From Flexivirga caeni (lineage in GTDB: Bacteria > Actinomycetota > Actinomycetes > Actinomycetales > Dermatophilaceae): a DNA stretch of 64,000 nt. Below the pieces are notes generated by a model. The model saw nothing but the letters and a program-made list of their open reading frames with translations, was not told the DNA's origin and searched no databases. The position numbers and the translations under genes were made by a program. This document shows, piece by piece, positions 26,540-33,698 of the stretch (positions within the stretch are counted from its first letter, which is position 1; each line of letters begins with the position of its first letter). The stretch covers positions 124,001 through 188,000 of the forward strand of contig NZ_RJJQ01000012.1 in NCBI RefSeq assembly GCF_003724155.1. The letters run 5' to 3'.

Positions 26540-27847
26540 TCAGTCCCCGATCATGTGGGCCCAGCGCGCCGTGAAGTCCGGCATCGTCTTGGCGACCGTG
26601 CCGGCGTCATGCACGACAAGATCGGGCACGCGCAGGCCGAGCACCGCGCCCGCCATCACCATCCGGTGGTCGCCATACGTCTGGAAAACATTGCCATGCA
26701 ACGGTTTTGGTCGTATGGCGAGGCCGTCCTCGGTCTCGGCGACCTCTGTCCCGAGCGCAGTCAGCTCGGTGGCCAGGGCCGCGAGCCGGTCCGTCTCGTG
26801 AAAGCGGATGTGGCCGATGCCGCGCAGGTGACTCGGGCCGTCGGCGAAGGCCGCGATGGCGGCGACCACGGGTGACAGCTCGCTCGCCTCGTGCAGGTCG
26901 ATGTCGATCGCCTCGACCCGTCCGGTGCCGCGGACGGTGAGGCCGTCGCGGCCCAGGGCGACATCGGCGCCGAACTGTTGCAGGATGTCGCGAGCGTGGT
27001 CGCCGGCCTGGGTGGTGAAATGCGGCCAGCCGGGCACGGTCACCTCGCCACCGGTCAGCAGCGCGGCGGCAAGAAACGGGAACGCGTTCGACAGGTCCGG
27101 CTCGACCTCGACGTCGAGCGCGTGGATCTGGGAGGGCTCGACCCGCCACCGGTTGGCTTCGCTGTCGTCGACCAGCACCCCTGCGTCGCGCAGCACCTCG
27201 ACGGTCATCGCGATGTGGGGGAGGGACGGCACCGGCTTGCCTTCGTGCACGACCGTGATGCCGTCGTCATACCGCGCCCCGGCGAGCAGCAGCGCGCTCA
27301 CGAACTGCGACGACCCGGACGCGTCGATGTGCACGGTGCCGCCGGAAACCCTTCCCGAACTAGTGAGTTCGAAGGGCAGGCCGGTGCCGCGCACGCTGAC
27401 GCCGAGCGAGCTCAGCGCCTCCAGCACGGGACCGAGTGGTCGTCGCCGCGCGGCCTCGTCGCCGTCGAAGCGGATCGTCCCGTCGGCGAGGGCGGCGACC
27501 GGGGGCAGGAAGCGCATGACGGTGCCGGCCAGGCCGCAGTCGATGGCGGCCGGCCCGTGCAGCGGCTGCGGTTCGATCAGCCACTCGGTGTCGTCGCTGC
27601 GGCTCTCGATGCCGGTGCCGAGCGCCTGCAGCGCCTCGCACATCAGCGTGCTGTCCCGGGAGCGCAGCGGCCGGGACAGCCGGGAGCTGCCCTGTGCGAG
27701 CGCCGCGAGCACCAGGAAGCGGTTGGTCAGCGACTTGCTGCCGGGCACCGGCACCACGGCGTGCACCGGGTGCCCGGCGACCGGCGCGAGCCAGTCACCC
27801 GTCGCGAGCGTGGCGGTGTGGGTCGGATGCGGAGGTTCGGAACTCAT
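26540..27847 (-). CDS. aroA: 3-phosphoshikimate 1-carboxyvinyltransferase (EPSP synthase)
   Basis: This enzyme joins phosphoenolpyruvate to shikimate-3-phosphate in aromatic amino acid synthesis. Both EPSPS signatures are present: PGSKSLTNRFLVLAALAQGS near the N-terminus and the GLAGTVMRFL region. The second signature region reads IRFHETDRLAALATEL, and the C-terminus contains YGDHRMVMAGAVLGL. I chose ATG 27847 over a TTG three codons upstream. It has 435 residues, normal for the family. The stop TGA is two codons from the proposed rsgA start in the same frame. The aroA-rsgA pairing is common in actinobacteria. Confidence 0.95.
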   Translation of the reverse strand: MSSEPPHPTHTATLATGDWLAPVAGHPVHAVVPVPGSKSLTNRFLVLAALAQGSSRLSRPLRSRDSTLMCEALQALGTGIESRSDDTEWLIEPQPLHGPAAIDCGLAGTVMRFLPPVAALADGTIRFDGDEAARRRPLGPVLEALSSLGVSVRGTGLPFELTSSGRVSGGTVHIDASGSSQFVSALLLAGARYDDGITVVHEGKPVPSLPHIAMTVEVLRDAGVLVDDSEANRWRVEPSQIHALDVEVEPDLSNAFPFLAAALLTGGEVTVPGWPHFTTQAGDHARDILQQFGADVALGRDGLTVRGTGRVEAIDIDLHEASELSPVVAAIAAFADGPSHLRGIGHIRFHETDRLAALATELTALGTEVAETEDGLAIRPKPLHGNVFQTYGDHRMVMAGAVLGLRVPDLVVHDAGTVAKTMPDFTARWAHMIGD

Positions 27848-27902
27848 CGGCGCCAAGATTACCGAGAAGTCGGCCGCTGCCGGGCGTCGTCCGCCAGGCA
27901 GG

Positions 27903-28886
27903 CTACTGAGACTTCAGTTTCGCCAGCGTCGGGCGGATCTGGTCGATCAGCCACGGGATGCCGTAGGCACCGGGAGAGTTCAGGGCGAGCGCGAAGTTCA
28001 GGTCGACGATCTGCAGCGTGCCCTTCTTCACCGACGGCAGTTGCGCGGCACCCGGTGCCGCGCGGACATCGGCTGCGGTCTTGCCGTACGCCCACACGAA
28101 GAGCGCGTCGCCGGTGAGCTCATTCGTGCGTTCGGCCGACAGCACTTCAGTGTTGGAGTTGTTCTGGCTATGCGCCGGTTTGAGGCCGAAGGAGTCCAGC
28201 AGCGACCCGTTGCCCATGCCCCATCCCTGGGCGTCGAAGCGCACCCAGTTGTAGGTCGTGTTCGGCGCAATTCCCTTGCCGGCGCTCGCCATCCGGCTCT
28301 TCAGCGAGGAAACCAGTGCAGTGCCGGCGGCCGGTTTCCCGAGTGCGTCGGCGGTCGACTCGATGACCTTGTCCCAGTCGGGGTTGACGCTGTTCTCGGG
28401 CACGTCGACGGTCGGGGCCAGCGCGCGCAACCGGCTCGCGACACCGGGCAGCTGCATGATCCAGTTGGCCACGACGATGAGGTCCGGCCGGTCGGCCGCG
28501 ATGGCTTCGACCTTGACCGACTTGCTGTCGCTCAGTGTCTGGTGGGCGGCGTCACCGACCTTGTCCTGCAGCCACGGGGTGTATGCCGAGCCCCCGGTGT
28601 CGATCGCCACCGGCTTTCCGCCGAGAGCGAGGACGGCCTCTGCCGACTGCGCGCCGAGCACGACGATCCGGCGTGGCGCCGAGGGGATGCGCACCGACCC
28701 GTACGACGTCTTGACCGTGCGCGGGAACGCGGCGCCGGACGTGCCTGTGGCGGTGCTGGCGGACGTTCCAGCTCCGGACGGTGAGCCTTTCGCGGCGCCG
28801 CCCGAACTGCCGGACCCGCACGCGGCGAGCGGCAGCGTGACGACGGTGGCGAACAGGACGGCGCGACGTGCAGGGGTGACCTTCAT
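27903..28886 (-). CDS. Ferric-siderophore ABC transporter substrate-binding lipoprotein
   Basis: This 327-residue protein has a lipoprotein signal (hydrophobic VLFATVVTLPLAACGSG, lipobox LAAC near residue 23), a Ser/Gly/Thr-rich linker, then a type III periplasmic binding fold (PRRIVVLGAQSAEAVLALGG; DLIVVANWIMQLPGVASRL). This matches FecB/FepB-type siderophore receptors. No permease or ATPase genes are adjacent in this window, so it may work with a transporter encoded elsewhere. A clean DtxR/IdeR box lies 29 bases upstream of the start, so repression by iron is expected. Confidence 0.92.
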   Translation of the reverse strand: MKVTPARRAVLFATVVTLPLAACGSGSSGGAAKGSPSGAGTSASTATGTSGAAFPRTVKTSYGSVRIPSAPRRIVVLGAQSAEAVLALGGKPVAIDTGGSAYTPWLQDKVGDAAHQTLSDSKSVKVEAIAADRPDLIVVANWIMQLPGVASRLRALAPTVDVPENSVNPDWDKVIESTADALGKPAAGTALVSSLKSRMASAGKGIAPNTTYNWVRFDAQGWGMGNGSLLDSFGLKPAHSQNNSNTEVLSAERTNELTGDALFVWAYGKTAADVRAAPGAAQLPSVKKGTLQIVDLNFALALNSPGAYGIPWLIDQIRPTLAKLKSQ

Positions 28887-28914
28887 CTGGAGGGAGCCTT
28901 TCGTGGCACGAAGT

Positions 28915-28933
28915 TTAGGTTAGCCAAACCTTA
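28915..28933 (-). promoter_or_regulatory. DtxR/IdeR-type iron box upstream of the siderophore-binding lipoprotein
   Basis: The 19 bases TTAGGTTAGCCAAACCTTA match the DtxR/IdeR consensus closely and are nearly palindromic. The box lies between the divergent lipoprotein and SRAP genes but close to the lipoprotein start, so that gene is the likely target. Confidence 0.9.
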
Positions 28934-29004
28934 CTCATGGATCGCGCGATGCGGGCGACGTGCCGCTCGCCGTCTCGCCGTGCGGACCTCCGACCGGGGC
29001 GTCA

Positions 29005-29010
29005 TACGCT
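29005..29010 (+). promoter_or_regulatory. -10 element of a probable leaderless SRAP transcript
   Basis: TACGCT fits the actinobacterial TANNNT -10 pattern and ends six bases before the ATG at 29017. No Shine-Dalgarno sequence lies between. This is the usual layout of a leaderless mRNA. Confidence 0.45.
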
Positions 29011-29016
29011 GAGCAA

Positions 29017-29859
29017 ATGTGTGGCCGATATGCCGCGAGTTTCTCGCCCGACGACCTCATCGAGGACTTCGCGATCGAGCAGGACGGCAGCGACGAGCCG
29101 GGCCGTTCGGTGCTGAAGAATCCGCAGGACCCGCCCGCGGGGGCGCCCGACTGGAACATGGCGCCGTCCAAGCAGGCGCCGGTCGTGCTCACCCGACGGT
29201 CGCGCGACGCACCGGACGCCGGCCCGGTCCGGCAGTTGCGGCTGCTGACCTGGGGCCTGGTGCCGAGCTGGGCGAAGGACACCAAGGTCGGCTTCTCGAT
29301 GATCAATGCGCGCGCCGAGACGCTGCTGGAGAAGGGCGCCTACGCCAAGGCGGCCGTCAGCCGCCGGTGCCTGGTGCCCGCCGACGGCTGGTACGAGTGG
29401 CAGGTGAGTCCGGTGGACAGTGCCGCGTCCGGGTCCGGGCGGACCCCGAAGCCGCGCAAGCAGCCGTTCTTCATCCACCGCGCTGACGGTGAAACTGCAG
29501 CATTCGCAGGGGTGTACGAGTTCTGGAAGGATCGCTCGGCCGCTGTGGACGACCCGGCCGCCTGGGTGGTCAGCTTCGCCATCGTGACGACGGTGGCCGA
29601 GCCGGGGCTCGACCGCATTCACGACCGGCAGCCGGTGGTGCTCGATCGGGACCACTGGCACGACTGGCTCGACCCGTCGCTGACCGACCCGGACGAGGTC
29701 CGTGCGCTGCTGGAGCCCGCCGAGCCGGGCCGGTTCGAGGCGTGGCCGGTCGGCCGGGCAGTCGGCTCGAGCCGCGCCAATGGTCCGGGGTTGCTGGAGC
29801 CCGCCCCGCGCGCGGAGCTGGCGGGTGTGGTCGACCCGATGACTGGCGAGGTCTACTGA
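29017..29859 (+). CDS. SRAP domain protein (HMCES/YedK family)
   Basis: This 280-residue protein protects abasic sites in single-stranded DNA by forming a thiazolidine link through its N-terminal cysteine. The start ATG 29017 gives MCGRY, placing Cys2 exactly where it must be after Met removal. Other family features are FSMINARAET, RRCLVPADGWYEW, and HDRQPVVL with the active-site His. It is somewhat longer than the E. coli protein (222) because of acidic insertions and a C-terminal extension. Overlap of its stop with the next start (TGATG) suggests coupled translation with the hydrolase gene. Confidence 0.94.
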   Translation: MCGRYAASFSPDDLIEDFAIEQDGSDEPGRSVLKNPQDPPAGAPDWNMAPSKQAPVVLTRRSRDAPDAGPVRQLRLLTWGLVPSWAKDTKVGFSMINARAETLLEKGAYAKAAVSRRCLVPADGWYEWQVSPVDSAASGSGRTPKPRKQPFFIHRADGETAAFAGVYEFWKDRSAAVDDPAAWVVSFAIVTTVAEPGLDRIHDRQPVVLDRDHWHDWLDPSLTDPDEVRALLEPAEPGRFEAWPVGRAVGSSRANGPGLLEPAPRAELAGVVDPMTGEVY

Positions 29860-30500
29860 TGGTCGGCGAGCGGATCCGGCTCATCGACACTCCGCCCGGA
29901 CCGGCGCGTGTGCATGTCGAGCGGCCGTCCGGCGCGACGACCCGCGGCAGTGTGGTCGTCAGCCACGGAGCCGGCGGCGGGATCGACGCGGCGGACCTGG
30001 TTGCGCTGCGAGCACTCGTGGCCGACGGATGGACCTACGTGCGGGTCGAGCAGCCGTGGCGAGTGGCCGGCAAGAAGGTCGCAACACCACCGAAAACCCT
30101 TGATGCGGCCTGGATTCCGCTGCTTGCGACGCTGATGCGAGGGCGCTGGGCACTGCCTCGGCCGCTGGTGGTCGGTGGCCGGTCCGCGGGCGCGAGGGTC
30201 GCGTGCCGGACCTCGGCCGAGGTTGCTGCTGACGCGGTGCTCGCACTGTCCTTCCCGCTGCATCCGCCGGGCAACCCGGAGCGATCACGGGCATCCGAGG
30301 CGCAGCTGGCGCTCGACGCCGGGCTGCCTCTGGCCGTCATACAGGGGGAGAGGGACCTGTTCGGCGGACCGGAGGAGGTCCGCGCCGCGCTCGGCCCGGT
30401 GCCCACTGTGACCGCAGTGCCCGGCGATCACAGTCTCGCGCGCGGCGCGGCGCAGGTGCTGGTGGCCGCCCGCAAGTGGCTCGGGGGGTTGCCCGCGTAA
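29859..30500 (+). CDS. Alpha/beta hydrolase (KANL3/Tex30-like)
   Basis: This 213-residue protein has an oxyanion-type strand ([10 protein letters not shown]), the nucleophile elbow GGRSAGA (GxSxG, residues about 105-111), and a late His in PGDHSLARG. This is the compact alpha/beta hydrolase layout of the KANL3/Tex30 group. Its substrate is unknown. It overlaps the SRAP gene by one base and is followed 10 bases later by fgd, so the three are probably one transcript. A longer open frame upstream is only overlap with SRAP. Confidence 0.85.
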   Translation: MVGERIRLIDTPPGPARVHVERPSGATTRGSVVVSHGAGGGIDAADLVALRALVADGWTYVRVEQPWRVAGKKVATPPKTLDAAWIPLLATLMRGRWALPRPLVVGGRSAGARVACRTSAEVAADAVLALSFPLHPPGNPERSRASEAQLALDAGLPLAVIQGERDLFGGPEEVRAALGPVPTVTAVPGDHSLARGAAQVLVAARKWLGGLPA

Positions 30501-30510
30501 GTTAAGGACC

Positions 30511-31515
30511 ATGAGCATCCGGATCGGGTACAAAGCGTCCGCAGAGCAGTTCGCGCCGCGCGAGCTGGTGGATCTCGCGGTGGAGGCCGAGCGGGCCGGG
30601 CTGGACAGCGCGTTCGCCTCCGACCACTTCCAGCCGTGGCGGCACGACGGCGGCCACGCACCGCACGCGCTCACCTGGCTGGCTGCAGCCGGTGCGCGCA
30701 CCGAACGCATCGTGCTCGGCACGTCGGTGCTCACGCCGACTTTCCGCTACAACCCGGCGGTGCTCGCGCAGACGTTCGCGACTCTCGGCTGCCTCTACCC
30801 GGACCGGGTCATCCTGGGCGTCGGCACGGGGGAGGCGCTCAACGAGATCGCGGTCGGGCAGCAGGGCTGGCCGGATTTCAAGGAGCGCTTCGCGCGGCTG
30901 CGGGAGGCGGTGCGGCTGATGCGGCAGCTGTGGACCACGGAGCGCGTCACGTTCGACGGCGACTACTACCGCACGGTCGAGGCGACCATCTACGACCGTC
31001 CCGACCGGCCGATCCCGGTCTACGTCGCTGCCGGCGGCCCGACCGTCGCGAAGTATGCCGGCCGGATGGGCGACGGCATGATCGTCACGTCCGGCAAGGG
31101 CATGGATCTGTATGCCGACAAGCTGGTCCCGGCGATGCGCGAGGGCGAGGAGCTCGGCAAGCGCACGCCCGGAGCGGTCGAGCAGTTGCTGGAGGTCAAG
31201 ATCTCCTACGACCGCGACCCGCAGCAAGCGCTGGAGAACACGCGTTTCTGGGCGCCGCTGGCGCTCACCCCGGAGCAGAAGCACAGCATCGACGACCCGA
31301 TCGAGATGGAGCATGCCGCCGACGCGCTGCCGATCGAGCAGATCGCGTCACGCTGGATCGTCGCCTCCGACGCGCAGACGGTCATCGACGGTGTGCGGCC
31401 GTATGTCGACCTGGGCTTCACCCACCTGGTAGTGCACGCCCCGGGCGGCGACCAGCGCCGTTTCCTGACTCAGTTCAGCCAGGACGTGCTGCCCGCGCTG
31501 CGCGCGGAGTTCTGA
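30511..31515 (+). CDS. fgd: F420-dependent glucose-6-phosphate dehydrogenase
   Basis: This enzyme oxidises glucose-6-phosphate to 6-phosphogluconolactone with coenzyme F420, supplying F420H2. The 334-residue sequence closely follows mycobacterial FGD1: [16 protein letters not shown]-type N-terminus (here [19 protein letters not shown]), [47 protein letters not shown] and [20 protein letters not shown]. It is in the luciferase-like monooxygenase superfamily but the match is specific. Its presence implies that the organism makes F420. It is transcribed with the two preceding genes or from a short gap of its own. Confidence 0.95.
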   Translation: MSIRIGYKASAEQFAPRELVDLAVEAERAGLDSAFASDHFQPWRHDGGHAPHALTWLAAAGARTERIVLGTSVLTPTFRYNPAVLAQTFATLGCLYPDRVILGVGTGEALNEIAVGQQGWPDFKERFARLREAVRLMRQLWTTERVTFDGDYYRTVEATIYDRPDRPIPVYVAAGGPTVAKYAGRMGDGMIVTSGKGMDLYADKLVPAMREGEELGKRTPGAVEQLLEVKISYDRDPQQALENTRFWAPLALTPEQKHSIDDPIEMEHAADALPIEQIASRWIVASDAQTVIDGVRPYVDLGFTHLVVHAPGGDQRRFLTQFSQDVLPALRAEF

Positions 31516-31527
31516 CGGCGCTCCGCC

Positions 31528-31755
31528 TCAGGCGGTTTTGCCGACGGCGCTGAGTTCGGTGTCCGACGGCTCGGGGTGCGTCGGCGCGAGCGCCACGGTG
31601 TCGACTGCCTGAGTGGACCGCTCACGCAGCAGCGTGCGGGAAAAGAGCACGCACACAAAGGCGATCGAGATGACGTATGCCGCCACGACGACCGTCAGGA
31701 AAATTGCCACGGTCGGCAACGTACCGGCGATTCCGGGGTGCGTCAATCGGTTCAC
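31528..31755 (-). CDS. Small single-pass membrane protein of unknown function
   Basis: A 75-residue frame with one strong membrane segment (TVAIFLTVVVAAYVISIAFV, about residues 15-34) and a polar tail. Codon third positions are GC-rich, as in real genes here. The start is GTG 31755, with no good ribosome site at normal distance (GGGGAA is about 13 bases off). It is convergent with fgd. I do not recognise a family. Confidence 0.55.
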   Translation of the reverse strand: MNRLTHPGIAGTLPTVAIFLTVVVAAYVISIAFVCVLFSRTLLRERSTQAVDTVALAPTHPEPSDTELSAVGKTA

Positions 31756-31914
31756 GAAACTTGCAAGTTCCCCGCCATCGCAACGATGTTGGCGTCCCGA
31801 CGCGGGCTGGACGGGTGTCCCGGTCGCCGATTGCAGGAATCGTAGCTATGCCAACGCTTTTGCGGTCCTTTAGCAGCGCTTTACCTTCCGGCCCGGGAGG
31901 TGTGCGGCGCCCAC

Positions 31915-31941
31915 GGGAATGCCGAGCGGCCGGTCGTCGTT
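31915..31941 (+). promoter_or_regulatory. SigR-type (thiol-stress sigma) promoter upstream of sigR
   Basis: GGGAAT (31915-31920), exactly 18 bases, then GTT (31939-31941) matches the SigR/SigH consensus GGGAAT-N18-GTT. It lies about 150 bases upstream of the sigR coding region and points at it, so the sigma factor should amplify its own expression. In the rest of the gap from 31756 to 32077 I see nothing else that I can call. Confidence 0.85.
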
Positions 31942-32077
31942 GCACGCTGCAGTCGGGTTTGCAAGGTCCAGTGAGGAGTGCAGTTTGTTGTACGCGCCGT
32001 TGACGTTGTCGGAGCAGACGAGGTCCGCAGGTGGGTCGGCGATCGTCGGTGCCGCGTCGCGAGGAGGAGGTCTAGGC

Positions 32078-32731
32078 TTGTCGTCGATGACGACCCAGAA
32101 CAGTGATGTGCAGCCGGTGTCGGCAGAAGACCCCGACCTCGACGTTGCCGCCGAGTCGGAGGCCGACCGGCTGGCCCGCTTCGAGCGCGACGCCATGCCC
32201 TACCTGGACCAGCTCTACAGCGCGGCGCTGCGCACGACCCGCAACCCCGCCGACGCCGAGGACCTGGTGCAGGAGACGTTCGCGAAGGCGTTCTCCGCCT
32301 TCCATCAGTACAAGCCGGGCACGAACCTGAAGGCGTGGCTCTACCGGATCCTGACCAACAGCTACATCAACTCCTACCGCAAGAAGCAGCGCCAACCGCA
32401 GCAGTCGGACGCCGCCGACATCGAGGACTACCAGCTCGCCCGGGCCGAGGCGCACACCTCGCGCGGGCTGCGCTCGGCGGAGACCGAGGCACTCGACCAC
32501 CTACCGGACAGCGACGTGAAGCGCGCCTTGCAGGAAGTGCCCGAGGACTTCCGGATGGCCGTCTACCTGGCGGACGTCGAAGGCTTCTCCTACAAGGAGA
32601 TCGCCGAGATCATGGATACGCCGATCGGCACGGTGATGTCGCGGTTGCATCGCGGCCGGCGTCAGCTGCGTGAGCTGCTCACCGACTATGCCGTGGAGCG
32701 AGGCTTCATCAAGGAAGGGGCGTCGTCCTGA
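32078..32731 (+). CDS. sigR: ECF sigma factor SigR/SigH (thiol-oxidative stress)
   Basis: This ECF sigma factor directs the response to disulfide stress. Region 2 is clear ([60 protein letters not shown]), and so is region 4 ([38 protein letters not shown]). Start choice: GAGGAGGAGG (32061-32070) sits 7 bases before TTG 32078 but 16 before ATG 32087. I took the TTG; the products differ by three residues. The stop overlaps the rsrA start. A consensus SigR promoter upstream indicates autoregulation. Confidence 0.94.
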   Translation: MSSMTTQNSDVQPVSAEDPDLDVAAESEADRLARFERDAMPYLDQLYSAALRTTRNPADAEDLVQETFAKAFSAFHQYKPGTNLKAWLYRILTNSYINSYRKKQRQPQQSDAADIEDYQLARAEAHTSRGLRSAETEALDHLPDSDVKRALQEVPEDFRMAVYLADVEGFSYKEIAEIMDTPIGTVMSRLHRGRRQLRELLTDYAVERGFIKEGASS

Positions 32732-32991
32732 TGGGCGCCGAATGCGGCGACTACCTGTCGCGGATCTACGAACTGCTGGATGGCGAGCTCGACGAGGCCG
32801 CCCGCACGAAGCTGCAGGCGCATCTGGACGAGTGCCCGCCGTGCCTTGACGAATACCAGCTGGACAAGCTGCTGAAGGCGCTCGTGCAACGGTCCTGCGC
32901 GTGTGAGCAGGCCCCGGACACCCTGCGCGTGCAGATCATGCAGCGCATCATGACGGTGCGCGTCACCGAGTTCCGGCCCAGCGAAGGCTGA
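32731..32991 (+). CDS. rsrA: Zinc-binding anti-sigma factor RsrA
   Basis: This 86-residue protein is the redox-sensing partner of SigR. The ZAS motif HxxxCxxC is present as H31-C35-C38, with Cys5 as a further likely ligand and two later cysteines (SCAC, residues about 55-57). In Streptomyces RsrA, oxidation forms a disulfide, releases zinc and frees the sigma factor; the same is expected here. The ATG overlaps the sigR stop (TGATG), ensuring coupled production. Confidence 0.94.
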   Translation: MGAECGDYLSRIYELLDGELDEAARTKLQAHLDECPPCLDEYQLDKLLKALVQRSCACEQAPDTLRVQIMQRIMTVRVTEFRPSEG

Positions 32992-33100
32992 TCCCGGCCG
33001 GGCCGCAGCGGTTCACGGCCGGAACGGCCGGTGACGGTGCAGCAGCGGCGTCACCGGCGGTCTTGAGCGTCAGGGGGTTCCGCATCGCCACGCACAGATG

Positions 33101-33145
33101 AACCGGCCCGGCCACTCACGTTCCCGTGAGTGGCCGGGCCGGTTT
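33101..33145. terminator. Strong hairpin terminator between rsrA and bL37
   Basis: AACCGGCCCGGCCACTCACG pairs with its complement across a TTCC loop and ends in GGTTT. It lies about 110 bases after the rsrA stop and 18 bases after the convergent bL37 stop, so it can end both transcripts. Confidence 0.85.
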
Positions 33146-33162
33146 CGCCTGCGGGTAGCTGA

Positions 33163-33237
33163 TCAGGCGTTGGGCTTCTTTCCGTGGTTAGCGGCCTTGC
33201 CCTTGCGGCTGCGGCGCTTGCGTGCGCGCTTGCTCAT
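33163..33237 (-). CDS. Ribosomal protein bL37 (24 residues)
   Basis: A 24-residue, very basic protein beginning MSKRARKRRSRK and ending ANHGKKPNA. This matches the small actinobacterial large-subunit protein bL37 (AURKAIP1/COX24-like) seen in mycobacterial ribosome structures, which ends in a similar ANHGKRPN motif. ATG 33237 has AGGAG upstream. It is easily missed by gene finders because of its size. It is convergent with sigR-rsrA and shares a terminator with them. Confidence 0.9.
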   Translation of the reverse strand: MSKRARKRRSRKGKAANHGKKPNA

Positions 33238-33299
33238 GCTGGCTCCTATGCGTGTCGGATGCTGATGAGCCGCGTTTCGCGGCCACGATCAGTGTCTCA

Positions 33300-33539
33300 C
33301 ACCGGTTGCCTGGGACCCGACTTTAGTAAAGGGATGACAAGTCAAGGCAAAGAAACAGTAAAATACTTCAAGATTTGGCAAAATTTGGGCGCAAAGCAGT
33401 AGAGAGGTGGCCAAGAAGGGTCAACTCGTGGCAAAATAATACTCGTTCGAAGGGCACTTCGGTGGGAACTTCGAAAAATTTGAACTTGCGTCTTGCCCCT
33501 GGAATACCTCTCATTACATCCTCTGGAAAGGATCTTGTC
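33300..33539 (+). other. AT-rich leader region upstream of a 28-codon ORF
   Basis: This stretch is clearly poorer in GC than everything around it, with runs such as AAAGAAACAGTAAAATACTT and GGCAAAATAATACTCG. A short inverted repeat TTCGAAG/CTTCGAA lies at about 33446-33475. I find no known riboswitch or coding pattern in it. It may be the promoter and untranslated leader of the short ORF that follows, or a small RNA. Confidence 0.5.
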
Positions 33540-33626
33540 ATGGATCAGACAGCTCTGCAGGCTTTGTTCGCATCGTTTTTGTCGGGCGGCATTGTCACGA
33601 CGCAGTGTGTCGCGTGGAGGCCCTGA
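33540..33626 (+). CDS. 28-residue peptide, possible leader peptide
   Basis: A short frame beginning MDQTALQALF and ending TTQCVAWRP, with a moderately hydrophobic middle. GGAAAGGA lies about 7 bases before the ATG, and a perfect 18-bp hairpin starts 13 bases after the stop. The next gene, a membrane HD-GYP protein, begins 72 bases later. The order ribosome site, short ORF, hairpin, structural gene resembles an attenuator or a peptide gene with its own terminator. I do not recognise a family, and coding is not proven. Confidence 0.55.
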   Translation: MDQTALQALFASFLSGGIVTTQCVAWRP

Positions 33627-33639
33627 ATCACTCGCACGC

Positions 33640-33679
33640 AATGTTATGCCCCCGGTGAGTCCACCGGGGGCATAACATT
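33640..33679 (+). terminator. Perfect 18-bp hairpin between the short ORF and the HD-GYP gene
   Basis: AATGTTATGCCCCCGGTG is followed by the loop AGTC and its exact complement. There is no T-run after it (TCGTCTGC). It could end the short upstream transcript or act as an attenuator for the two HD genes. Confidence 0.8.
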
Positions 33680-33698
33680 CGTCTGCAGGGGAAATCAC

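Noticed and set aside
26856-28784. Long open frame on the plus strand opposite aroA and the siderophore-binding gene.
   Set aside because: High-GC DNA produces long antisense frames. The translation is Arg/Gly/Pro-rich without motifs, while the opposite strand carries clear conserved genes.
31919-32086. A long SigR isoform starting at ATG 31919 (about 56 extra residues), similar in size to the extended SigR form of Streptomyces.
   Set aside because: ATG 31919 lies inside the -35 element of the SigR promoter, so the transcript from that promoter cannot contain it. No other promoter was found and the added sequence has no conserved look. A constitutive upstream promoter could still allow it.
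33300-33540. A cyclic-di-GMP (GEMM) or c-di-AMP (ydaO) riboswitch upstream of the HD-GYP genes.
   Set aside because: I could not find the conserved cores or paired elements of these classes in the AT-rich leader. The region stays unassigned.
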